Of a stretch of DNA of 64,000 bases, positions 18,276 to 25,898 are shown in pieces. The notes beneath the pieces were generated by a model. That model saw nothing but the letters and a program-made list of their open reading frames with translations, was not told where the DNA came from and searched no databases. Every line of letters begins with the position of its first letter. Position 1 is the stretch's first letter. Origin of the DNA: Hyphomicrobiales bacterium (GTDB taxonomy: Bacteria; Pseudomonadota; Alphaproteobacteria; Rhizobiales; Rhizobiaceae); contig UBYA01000001.1 of assembly GCA_900469615.1 (NCBI GenBank), positions 248,001 to 312,000 on the forward strand. The letters are read 5' to 3'. A program made the translations under genes and the position numbers.

Positions 18276-18294
18276 ATTTCCAATCATTGGAAAT
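18276..18294. promoter_or_regulatory. Perfect palindrome in the divergent LysR/monooxygenase gap
   Basis: ATTTCCAA (18276-18283), TCA, TTGGAAAT (18287-18294): 8-base perfect arms containing the T-N11-A core of LysR sites. The centre is about 90 bases from both start codons. A half-site TTCCAA is seen about 40 bases away at 18233-18238. Confidence 0.6.
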
Positions 18295-18376
18295 TCTCTT
18301 CACCGGAGGCGTGGAGGGACTGCATTGCGTGTGCTGCGCAGGCAGTAACCCGTTCGCCGGTTGGAGGATGATCGGA

Positions 18377-19531
18377 ATGAATGCAGGGAGCGGGGCGCCA
18401 CGTCGGGCGGAAATCGCCGGAGCCGGGATTGGCGGTCTGACGGCCGCGGCGGCTCTGGCGCAGCGTGGCTGGTCGGTGGTGGTTCATGAGCGTGCCCCGA
18501 ATCTACGCACCTACGGCGCGGGCATATATATCTGGAGCAACGGCCTGCGTGTATTGAAAGCCCTCGGCGCGCTGGAGCAGGCAACCGTCGGCGCTCATAT
18601 CGGACCGCAGTTCCACACCCGCGATCATAACAATACGACGATGGAGGAAATACCCATCAACGGTGCCGGCGATGCGCGGCTGGTGACTATCCTGCGCGAA
18701 CAGCTGATCGGCACCCTGGTCGATACCTGCCGCAAGGCGGGGGTTGAAATCGTCACGAATTCCGAAGCCTTATCGGCCACGCCGGACGGCGAACTGCTGC
18801 TTGCCGACGGCTCGAAGCGACAGGCCGACCTCGTCGTCGCAGCGGACGGCATCAATTCGCGGGTGCGCGATTCGCTCGATTTGTTGATGTATCGCAAGCA
18901 ACTGGGCTACGGCGCCATTCGAATGCTGATCGCGCGAGACGATGCGGATGTCCCCGCGGAAGATCGCGATCGCTACATCGAATATTTCACCGGAAGCCGG
19001 CGGATTCTCTATACGCCGGCCAGCGCCACGGACCTGTACGTGGCTTTGTGTTGTGCGGCAGACGACGAGAAGGCGCTGGCGGTGCCGGCGGATCGCGAGC
19101 TATGGGCGCAATCCTTTCCGCATCTTGCCCATCTCGTGTCGCGGTTTGGCGGCTCGGGCCGCTGGGATGCCTTCGAAGTCGTCAAGCTGAAGAGGTGGAG
19201 CAAGGGGCGCGTCGCGATTGTCGGCGATGCTGCTCATGCGATGCCTCCCTATCTCGGGCAAGGCGGCGGCTGCGCCCTGATGAACGGACTGGCATTGGCG
19301 GTCGCGGTCGACGGAGCGCTCGACGTGCCCCGGGCACTGACCGAATGGGAAGCGCGCGAACGGCCGATCACCGAGCACACGCAGGACACGGCCGAGCGTC
19401 TGGGCGATATGAACTTCTGGCCCGACGACGTGCGCTCCGAGGTCATGAAGATCACCGGCAGATGCGTCGAACTCGGTATGGAGCGCATGAAAACCGCCCG
19501 CTACGCGCCGGCCGCCACAGAGCCGGTCTGA
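18377..19531 (+). CDS. FAD-dependent monooxygenase of the MHPC-oxygenase / 4-oxoquinaldine-3-monooxygenase type
   Basis: A 384-residue single-component aromatic hydroxylase (class A flavoprotein). GAGIGG (residues 15-20) is the FAD-binding dinucleotide motif, VVAADGINSRVR is the second conserved DG region, and GDAAHAMPPYLGQGG is the FAD ribityl-binding motif. From memory it is closest to 2-methyl-3-hydroxypyridine-5-carboxylate oxygenase (shared GAGIY-W-NGLRVL stretch), hence an N-heteroaromatic substrate. GGAGG lies nine bases before 18377; an ATG at 18368 is possible. It is followed after 55 bases by a Hod-type dioxygenase, the arrangement used to hydroxylate a 4-quinolone at C3 and then open the ring. 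Alternative: salicylate-type hydroxylase. Confidence 0.82.
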   Translation: MNAGSGAPRRAEIAGAGIGGLTAAAALAQRGWSVVVHERAPNLRTYGAGIYIWSNGLRVLKALGALEQATVGAHIGPQFHTRDHNNTTMEEIPINGAGDARLVTILREQLIGTLVDTCRKAGVEIVTNSEALSATPDGELLLADGSKRQADLVVAADGINSRVRDSLDLLMYRKQLGYGAIRMLIARDDADVPAEDRDRYIEYFTGSRRILYTPASATDLYVALCCAADDEKALAVPADRELWAQSFPHLAHLVSRFGGSGRWDAFEVVKLKRWSKGRVAIVGDAAHAMPPYLGQGGGCALMNGLALAVAVDGALDVPRALTEWEARERPITEHTQDTAERLGDMNFWPDDVRSEVMKITGRCVELGMERMKTARYAPAATEPV

Positions 19532-19586
19532 GCGTGAGCAGGATCAAAACCACGGCCGAGACCTTCCAGAGACGGAGAGACATTCC

Positions 19587-20375
19587 ATGAACTCGATCGA
19601 GATTGGCGCAAACACTTTTTCTTATGACGAGACCGGCTCCGGCGATGTCATCCTGCTGCTGTCGGGCTGGTGCCAGGACCATCGGCTGTTCAAGACGCTC
19701 GCGCCCGAGCTTGCCAAAACGAACCGCGTCATTCGTCTCGACTGGCGCGGCCACGGCGACCATCGTGAACATGACGGCGACTTCACCTGCAGCGACCAGG
19801 CATCGGACGTCGTTGCCTTTCTCGACAGGATGAACATCGAGCGGGTTCTGCCAGTTTCCACCTCGCATGGTGGTTGGGCCAATATCGAGGTGACGGATCG
19901 GCTGGGTACGCGGCGCATTCCGCGATCGGTCGTCATAGACTGGATTCAGACGACTCCGAACGAGGATTTCTTCCGTATGATCGACCACATCCAGGACCGC
20001 ACCAACTGGGAGAACGGCCGTGGCGATTTCTTCAACTACTGGATCGGCGACACCAAGAACCAGGATATCGTCAATCACGTCAAGAACGAGATGGCGAACT
20101 ACAGCTTCGAGATGTGGGCGCGCTCGGGTCGCGAGATCGCCAGCGCCTATCGCAAGTGGGGCAACCCGATGCTGCGCATGGCCGCGTTGAAGGAGACGCG
20201 CCCGATCACCCATATTTATTCCCAGCCTTTTGAACCCGAATACACGCAGGCCCAACTCGACTTTGCGTCGAAAAACCATTGGTACAAACCGACCAAGCTG
20301 CCGGGCGAGACGCACTTCCCGACATTGGAGCAGCCGAGGGCCGTTGCGGACGCTATCCGTAGCTTCATCGGCTGA
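19587..20375 (+). CDS. Alpha/beta-hydrolase-fold, Hod/QDO/AqdC-like cofactor-free dioxygenase
   Basis: A 262-residue alpha/beta-hydrolase-fold protein. The likely triad is S93 in STSHGGW, D118 in VIDW and H243 in GETHFP. The stretches GWCQDHRLFK (27-36), WRGHG (53-57), STSHGGW and YSQPFEPEY match my memory of 3-hydroxy-4-oxoquinaldine 2,4-dioxygenase (Hod) rather than of ordinary esterases, which usually have GxSxG elbows. Hod-type enzymes cleave 3-hydroxy-4(1H)-quinolones with oxygen, releasing carbon monoxide, with no metal or flavin. The adjacent flavin monooxygenase could make the 3-hydroxy substrate. Two active-site histidines of Hod seem to be replaced here (Q30 and T92), so the substrate may differ. 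A hydrolytic role cannot be excluded. Confidence 0.75.
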   Translation: MNSIEIGANTFSYDETGSGDVILLLSGWCQDHRLFKTLAPELAKTNRVIRLDWRGHGDHREHDGDFTCSDQASDVVAFLDRMNIERVLPVSTSHGGWANIEVTDRLGTRRIPRSVVIDWIQTTPNEDFFRMIDHIQDRTNWENGRGDFFNYWIGDTKNQDIVNHVKNEMANYSFEMWARSGREIASAYRKWGNPMLRMAALKETRPITHIYSQPFEPEYTQAQLDFASKNHWYKPTKLPGETHFPTLEQPRAVADAIRSFIG

Positions 20376-20878
20376 GTGAAGGTGTATCGGCGCAGGGGCG
20401 TCGTCGGCTAACCGGCGCTTTATGCGAGGCGCCGTATAGCCGGTGACGTTCCCTTGCCGCATGATCACAGTGCATTCGGTGCGGATGGAATGCTATCTCG
20501 CGACCTGGCCTCCCGACAGTTCCCGCATTTGCGGTTCCATGAAATCGGCCGGCCGCAGGCCCGAGATTCCGATAGCCGGCTCGGATTCGGCTGCGGTCAT
20601 GAACCATCCGATATTTGCGGGCGCCTCGTCCGCCTGGCGCAGTTTGCGCGGATTGGTGGCGTTCAGAGCCGTATTGATGATTGAAAACGATCACCCATAT
20701 CGCCGCTGCATGGCATGGCGCGAATATTTCCTGGAATAAAAGGCGCTTTGCTCCATTGTCCCCGACGCTGCGTCGGAAGCGACAATTGCGGAATTGCAAG
20801 CTTTCCGTCTTGACAAGATCGAAAAAGATCATAAAAAGATCGCATTCGATCACATCTTGGGCTGGAGGAGGCCTCCCG
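20376..20878. other. 503-base intergenic region
   Basis: No intact gene is recognised. The last 70 bases hold the promoter/operator of the DeoR gene. On the minus strand from about 20680 to 20490 an open stretch ends in RELSGGQVAR, which recalls an ABC signature, but I could not match it to a family. It may be a gene remnant. Confidence 0.35.
20810..20851 (+). promoter_or_regulatory. Promoter and phased GATC repeats upstream of the DeoR gene
   Basis: TTGACA at 20810-20815 is a good -35 element. GATC then recurs at 20817, 20827, 20838 and 20848, spacing 10, 11 and 10 bases, three of them as AAGATC, i.e. on one face of the helix. Such direct repeats over the promoter are expected of an operator for an oligomeric DeoR-family repressor. 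The DeoR start is at 20879. Confidence 0.5.
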
Positions 20879-21673
20879 ATGAGCGAGATCTTGTCCGAAA
20901 ACGAGTTCAAGTCCGCAGCCGTCCGTCAGGCCCGACTGCTCGACCATCTGCGCGAAGAGGTCTTCGCCGATGCGCAGAAGCTGAAGGATGTGCTGGGCGT
21001 ATCGATCGCCACCGTCAGGCGCGACCTCAACGAACTGGAGACGCGCGGGCTGCTGAAGCGCATGCATGGCGGCGCGGCCCTCATCAATCAGACAACCCGC
21101 GACTACACCACCCCCGTTCGTGAAGTGACCAATGCCGAGGAGAAGGCTCGCATCGGTGCGGCCGCCGCCGAGCTTATCGTCGAGGGCGATGCCGTCATGA
21201 TCGACAGCGGGACGACATCCCTGCAGGCTGCCAAACGCCTCGCCGGACGCCAATCTCTGACGTTCGTCACGAACGGAACCGACACGCTTGCCCAGTTGGT
21301 CGCGGGTGGGGCCCGCAGCCTCCATTTCATCGGCGGCGAATATATCGACCTCAATCATTCGCTGGGCGGCCCGATGGCCGTCGACGCGGTGCGGCGTTTC
21401 AGCGTCGACAGAGCAATTCTCAGCGTTACGGCCGTCGATCTCGACCGCGGCCTGATCGCTACCCTGAACCCGCAGATCGGCGCTGTGCAGCAAGCCATGA
21501 TCGAAGTGGCAAGGACCGTTATCGTCGTTGCCGATCACTCCAAATTCCAGCGCAGCGCCCTTTCGGTCATCGCGCCGCTGCGCGACATCGATCACATCGT
21601 CACCAATGAAGAGACACGTCCTCTTACGCGCTCGCTGCCGGGTGATCTGCGTTCAAAATTCATCTTTGTCTGA
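20879..21673 (+). CDS. DeoR/GlpR family transcriptional regulator
   Basis: A 264-residue repressor with an N-terminal helix-turn-helix (QKLKDVLGVSIATVRRDLNE, then LETRGLLKRMHGGA) and a C-terminal sugar-phosphate-isomerase-like sensor (MIDSGTTSLQAAKRL, FVTNGTDTLAQ, VVADHSKFQR). Family members sense phosphorylated sugars or glycerol phosphate. GGAGGAGG lies just before the start at 20879. It leads an apparent operon with a Ugp-like transporter, a phosphodiesterase and a phosphatase, so a sugar or polyol phosphate released from an imported phosphodiester is a reasonable inducer. Confidence 0.92.
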   Translation: MSEILSENEFKSAAVRQARLLDHLREEVFADAQKLKDVLGVSIATVRRDLNELETRGLLKRMHGGAALINQTTRDYTTPVREVTNAEEKARIGAAAAELIVEGDAVMIDSGTTSLQAAKRLAGRQSLTFVTNGTDTLAQLVAGGARSLHFIGGEYIDLNHSLGGPMAVDAVRRFSVDRAILSVTAVDLDRGLIATLNPQIGAVQQAMIEVARTVIVVADHSKFQRSALSVIAPLRDIDHIVTNEETRPLTRSLPGDLRSKFIFV

Positions 21674-21708
21674 CCGTGCGGTCAGTTTTGCCCGACGGGA
21701 GGAAAGTC

Positions 21709-22773
21709 TTGGTAGGAATATCAGTCAATAATCTGGTGAAGCATTGGGGCGATTTCAAAGCCGTCGACGATGTGAGCTTTCAAACGGAGAAGGCTGAATT
21801 CGTCGCGCTTCTCGGCCCCTCCGGCTGCGGCAAGTCGACGACGCTCAGGCTCATTGCCGGCCTCGACAGCGTCACGTCGGGCAGCATCGCCATTGCGGAT
21901 CGCGACGTGACGGACCTTGCGCCCGCAAAGCGTAACCTCTCCATGGTCTTCCAGTCCTACGCGCTGTTTCCGCATCTCAACGTCGCCGACAATATCCTGT
22001 TCGGCCTGTCCGTGCGCGGCGTGTCGAAGGCTCAGCAGCAGGAGCGTCTCAAGCGGATCGTCGATCTTCTCGGTCTCGGGCATCTTCTCGACCGCCGGCC
22101 GGGCCAGATGTCGGGCGGTCAGCAGCAGCGCGTCGCCCTCGGGCGCGCCCTGATTTCCGAAACCCCTGTCTGCCTGCTCGACGAGCCGCTTTCCAACCTC
22201 GATGCCAAGCTGCGAGCCGGCATGCGCAGCGAAATCCGGGCCCTTCAGAAGCGGCTCGGCATCACGATGCTGTATGTGACGCATGATCAGACGGAAGCCA
22301 TGAGCATGGCGGATCGTGTCATCCTGCTCAACAAGGGGCGTGTCGAGCATGCCGGCCCCCCGGCGGAGCTTTACGAAAAGCCGGCTTCCGTCTTCGTCGC
22401 GCAGTTCATCGGCACGCCGCCCATGAACATTCTCGATATGGCGGCGGGGGCGAACGGTTCGGTCATTGCCGGCGGTTCGCGGCCCCTGACGCACGCGGCT
22501 GCGGACGGTTTGCGCTTCGGGATACGGCCGGAGCATCTGCGTCTGGTGGACAAGGGGGAGCCGGCGACGGTGCTGTCCAGCGAATATTTCGGCGCGGATA
22601 CCATCCTTGTCTGCCGTATCGGCAGCCAGACGCTCCAGGTGCGAGTGACCGGCAGGCCGGGCCTTCAGGAAGGGGCCGTGGTGGAACTCGGCTGGGATGC
22701 GAACGCCATGCATTTCTTTGACAAATCAAGCGGGCTGAGGCGCGAAGACGTCGCCCCCGCAAGCAGCTTTTAG
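21709..22773 (+). CDS. ABC transporter ATP-binding protein, UgpC/MalK type
   Basis: A 354-residue ATPase of the CUT1 class. It has Walker A LLGPSGCGKSTT, signature MSGGQQQRVALGRAL, Walker B VCLLDEPLSNLDAKLR, the switch in LYVTHDQTEAMSMADR, and a C-terminal OB-fold (TOBE) domain beginning near LRFGIRPEHL. The start is probably TTG at 21709, six bases after GGGAGG; a GTG at 21676 lies before that ribosome site and is disfavoured. It follows the DeoR gene by 35 bases and precedes the binding protein. Confidence 0.92.
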   Translation: MVGISVNNLVKHWGDFKAVDDVSFQTEKAEFVALLGPSGCGKSTTLRLIAGLDSVTSGSIAIADRDVTDLAPAKRNLSMVFQSYALFPHLNVADNILFGLSVRGVSKAQQQERLKRIVDLLGLGHLLDRRPGQMSGGQQQRVALGRALISETPVCLLDEPLSNLDAKLRAGMRSEIRALQKRLGITMLYVTHDQTEAMSMADRVILLNKGRVEHAGPPAELYEKPASVFVAQFIGTPPMNILDMAAGANGSVIAGGSRPLTHAAADGLRFGIRPEHLRLVDKGEPATVLSSEYFGADTILVCRIGSQTLQVRVTGRPGLQEGAVVELGWDANAMHFFDKSSGLRREDVAPASSF

Positions 22774-22785
22774 TGGAGGATGGAA

Positions 22786-24087
22786 ATGATACTTCTCAGC
22801 AAACGAAATGCCCTCAAGCTGGCGGCTGCCGGGCTTTCCTATCTCGCTCTCGGTGCTGGAATCGCGCTGGCGCAGACAAAACTCGATTTCTATTATCCGG
22901 TCCAGGTCGGCGGTCCCGTCACCAAGATCATCGACGGCTATGTGCAGAAGTTCATGGCTGAAAACCCGGATATCGTCGTAGCGCCCATCTATGCCGGCAA
23001 CTACAACGACACGACCACCAAGGCGCTGACCGCCGCCAAGGCCGGCACGCCGCCGGCGGTTGCCGTGCTGCTTGCCACCGACGTCTTCACCCTCATCGAC
23101 GAAGACGTCATCGAGCCGATCGACGATCTGGTCAAATCCGACGACGACAAAGCCTGGGTGAAAGGCTTCATGCCCGCGTTTCTGAAGAGCGCCCAGACCG
23201 AGGGGCATCTCTGGTCGATACCGTTCCAGCGCTCCACGGCCGTCATGTACTACAACAAGCAGGCCTTCAAGGACGCCGGGCTCGATCCGGAGAAATACCC
23301 CGCCACCTGGGAAGACATGGTCGCCGCGGGCAAGGCCGTCACAACGAAGGATTCGTCCGGTCAGGTCAGCCGCTGGGGCGTCGGCATTGCCGGCAACATC
23401 GGTTCCGCGCAGTGGCTGTTCGGTGCCCTCGTCGCCGAAAACGGCGCCAAGCTCGTCAATGACGAGGGGACGGAAACCTATCTGACGGATCCGAAGGTCG
23501 TTGAAGCGCTGCAGTTCTGGGTCGACCTGTCGAAGAAGGATGCCATCCATCCTCCGGGCATCTTCGAATGGGGGACTGCTCCTGCCGATTTCCTCGCTGG
23601 TCGCGTGGCCATGATCTGGCATACGACCGGCAATCTCACCAATATCCGCAAGAACGCCACCTTCGATTTCGGCGTCGCTCCTTTCCCGGGTCATCCAACC
23701 CCGGCCTCGGTGCTGGGTGGCGGCAACCTCTATATCTTCAAGGACGCATCCGACGAACAAAAGGCAGCCGCGTTCAAATTGGTCAAGTTCCTGACCTCGG
23801 ACGAGATTCTTGCCGATTGGGCTGTCCAGACGGGCTATGTCGCTCCAAGGGATGGCTCGTGGGCAACCGACACGATGAAGAAGTACGTTGCCGAGACGCC
23901 GCAGGCTCTCGTCGCGCTCAAGCAGATCCCGGCCTCCGTGCCGGAGTTCTCCACACATGAGAATGCGCGGACGACCAAGATCCTGAATGACGCGCTGGCC
24001 GCCGCATTGACCGGCAGCAAGACGCCGGAAGCCGCAATGGCCGACGCTCAGAAGGAAATCGACCTCATCCTCAAACCCTATCGCTGA
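22786..24087 (+). CDS. ABC transporter substrate-binding protein, UgpB-like
   Basis: A 433-residue family 1 extracellular solute-binding protein. The signal peptide ends ALA-QT. The sequence shows UgpB-like features: FMAENPDIVVAPIYAGNYND near the mature N-terminus, SIPFQRSTAVMYYNKQAFKD, GLDPEKYPATWEDM, a GGGNLYIFK stretch and a tail with TGSKTPEAAM. UgpB binds sn-glycerol-3-phosphate and glycerophosphodiesters, which fits the phosphodiesterase encoded downstream. GGAGG is six bases before 22786. Confidence 0.88.
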   Translation: MILLSKRNALKLAAAGLSYLALGAGIALAQTKLDFYYPVQVGGPVTKIIDGYVQKFMAENPDIVVAPIYAGNYNDTTTKALTAAKAGTPPAVAVLLATDVFTLIDEDVIEPIDDLVKSDDDKAWVKGFMPAFLKSAQTEGHLWSIPFQRSTAVMYYNKQAFKDAGLDPEKYPATWEDMVAAGKAVTTKDSSGQVSRWGVGIAGNIGSAQWLFGALVAENGAKLVNDEGTETYLTDPKVVEALQFWVDLSKKDAIHPPGIFEWGTAPADFLAGRVAMIWHTTGNLTNIRKNATFDFGVAPFPGHPTPASVLGGGNLYIFKDASDEQKAAAFKLVKFLTSDEILADWAVQTGYVAPRDGSWATDTMKKYVAETPQALVALKQIPASVPEFSTHENARTTKILNDALAAALTGSKTPEAAMADAQKEIDLILKPYR

Positions 24088-24095
24088 TCCGCGGA

Positions 24096-24127
24096 GACGA
24101 CACGCGGCTATCGCGCCGCGTGTCGTC
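24096..24127 (+). other. Stem-loop between binding-protein and permease genes
   Basis: GACGACACGCGG (24096-24107), an 8-base loop, CCGCGTGTCGTC (24116-24127): a perfect 12-base stem nine bases after the binding-protein stop. There is no U-run. It probably protects the upstream message and lets the binding protein be made in excess over the membrane subunits. Confidence 0.6.
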
Positions 24128-24168
24128 CTCCTTCAGCTATGGCGAAGACAAGGCCGACAGGATTCACG

Positions 24169-25044
24169 ATGAATAAATCTCGCAATGTCCTCTTTGGGAG
24201 CTTGCTGCTGTTGCCGGCCGCGGTTCTTCTGTGGGTGTTTACCTACCAGCCGATTTTGGCGACGCTCTATCATAGCTTCTTTTCGACACCGAAAGGCAGG
24301 CGGGCCGCCGTCTTCGTCGGAACCGATCAGTACGCGCGGATGTTCCAGGACCCGGTATTCTGGCAGGCCCTGCTGAACAATCTCATCTACGCAGCGGTAA
24401 CGATCCCCGTGTCGATGGCGCTGGCGCTTGCCATGGCTCTCTTCGTCAACAGCCGCATAGCCGGCCAGGGCGCTGTCCGGATGGCGTATTTCACGCCGAC
24501 GGTGCTCCCCATGGTCGCCGTCGCCAATATCTGGCTGTTCTTTTATGCGCCAGGCTATGGACCGATCGACCAGCTGCTCGGCTTTTTCGGCTTCGGTCAT
24601 AACAATCTGCTGGGCATGCCGGGCACCGCCCTGTGGGCGCTGATCGTCATCACGATCTGGAAGGAGGCCGGCTTCTTCATGATCTTCTACCTGGCGGCTC
24701 TGCAGCAGATATCGCCGACGCTTATCGAGGCGGCCCGGTTGGAAGGCGCATCGGCAACGCAGATCTTCCGCCGCGTGACCGTGCCTCTGATCATGCCGAC
24801 AACGCTCTTCGTGCTCGTCAACGCGATGATCGGTGCATTCCGTCTGGTCGATCATGTGATTGCCCTCACCAAGGGCGGCCCGGACAATTCGACGACGCTG
24901 CTCCTCTATTACATCTACGAAGTCGGGTTCCAGTACTGGGATACGGGTTATGCGGCTGCGCTCACGGCGTTCCTGCTTCTCCTTCTTGCGATTATCGCGC
25001 TCTTCCAATTCGGCTATCTCGACAAGAAGGTTCATTATCGATGA
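24169..25044 (+). CDS. ABC transporter permease, UgpA/MalF type
   Basis: A 291-residue inner-membrane permease with about six helices. The first follows MNKSRNVLFGSLLLLPAAV, and the conserved cytoplasmic EAA loop reads LIEAARLEGASATQIFRRVT. It forms the channel with the next gene's product. AGGA lies before 24169; an in-frame ATG at 24139 falls just beyond the hairpin and has a poor ribosome site. The last four bases overlap the start of the next gene. Confidence 0.92.
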   Translation: MNKSRNVLFGSLLLLPAAVLLWVFTYQPILATLYHSFFSTPKGRRAAVFVGTDQYARMFQDPVFWQALLNNLIYAAVTIPVSMALALAMALFVNSRIAGQGAVRMAYFTPTVLPMVAVANIWLFFYAPGYGPIDQLLGFFGFGHNNLLGMPGTALWALIVITIWKEAGFFMIFYLAALQQISPTLIEAARLEGASATQIFRRVTVPLIMPTTLFVLVNAMIGAFRLVDHVIALTKGGPDNSTTLLLYYIYEVGFQYWDTGYAAALTAFLLLLLAIIALFQFGYLDKKVHYR

Positions 25045-25862
25045 ACGACACCACACCCACCCGCGCTTCCCATGTGACGACGTTCGGCGCCTGGCTGCTT
25101 GCCATCGTCTGGATATCTCCGATGATATTCGCGCTTTGGGCAGCCTTTCACCCCTCCACAGGCTCCAGCAGCTTCGATCTGACGGCACCGTTGACCTTGG
25201 ACAACTTCAGCCAGGTTCTCTCCGCCGCGCCGTTTCCGCGCTATTTCCTGAATACGTTTCTGCTCGTGACGCTCATTCTCGCCTGCCAGATCGTGGTGTG
25301 CACGTTAGCGGCCTACGCGTTCGTGTGTTTTCCGTTCCGCGGGTCGGGCGTGCTGTTCATGCTGGTGCTGATCCAGCTTATGATCATGCCCGAGATCCTT
25401 CTGGTTGAAAATTATCGTACGCTCGCAAGCCTTGGCCTGCGGGACACCATTCTCGGCATGGGCATGCCCTATCTTGCATCCGCATTTGGCATCTTCCTGT
25501 TTCGGCAGACGTTCAAGAGCGTGCCGAAAGAACTGGAAGAAGCCGCGAGGCTTGAAGGCGCGAATGCGTTGCAGGTGCTGTTGCGCGTCTTCGTGCCGCT
25601 TGCCAAGCCCACCTATGTCGCCTTTGGCCTGGTGACGGTCAGCTATCACTGGAACAATTTCCTTTGGCCTCTCGTGGTGACGAATTCAGTGGAAACGCGG
25701 CCGATCACCGTCGGCTTGCAGGTCTTCGCAACGGTCGAACAGGGCGTGGACTGGAGCCGTGTGAGCGCCGCCACCCTGCTTTCCGTGGCGCCGCTTCTGG
25801 TCGCCTTCATCATCTTCCAAAGGCAGTTCGTCCAGAGCTTCATGCGGGCCGGCATCCGTTGA
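25041..25862 (+). CDS. ABC transporter permease, UgpE/MalG type
   Basis: A 273-residue permease with about six helices and the EAA loop ELEEAARLEGANALQVLLRV. Its ATG overlaps the preceding TGA (ATGA), so the two are translationally coupled. It completes a CUT1 transporter with the UgpC-, UgpB- and UgpA-like proteins. Confidence 0.92.
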   Translation: MNDTTPTRASHVTTFGAWLLAIVWISPMIFALWAAFHPSTGSSSFDLTAPLTLDNFSQVLSAAPFPRYFLNTFLLVTLILACQIVVCTLAAYAFVCFPFRGSGVLFMLVLIQLMIMPEILLVENYRTLASLGLRDTILGMGMPYLASAFGIFLFRQTFKSVPKELEEAARLEGANALQVLLRVFVPLAKPTYVAFGLVTVSYHWNNFLWPLVVTNSVETRPITVGLQVFATVEQGVDWSRVSAATLLSVAPLLVAFIIFQRQFVQSFMRAGIR

Positions 25863-25898
25863 GCAGAGGTGGCGAGGCCGCAGAAAGAGATCTACATC

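Noticed and set aside
17651-18376. A long N-terminal extension of the FAD monooxygenase
   Set aside because: It runs antisense through the LysR gene and the operator; a ribosome site (GGAGG) lies before 18377.
18377-20375. Reading the monooxygenase and alpha/beta-fold gene as the vitamin B6 (MHPC oxygenase/AAMS hydrolase) pair
   Set aside because: The monooxygenase fits that family, but the second protein lacks the GHSLG-type elbow I recall for AAMS hydrolase and instead has Hod-like motifs; other B6 genes are also absent.
20443-20739. A 98-codon plus-strand frame between the Hod-like and DeoR genes
   Set aside because: No ribosome site and no recognisable protein pattern.
20681-20878. N-terminal extension of the DeoR protein
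   Set aside because: It covers the promoter and GATC repeats, and a strong GGAGGAGG lies directly before 20879.
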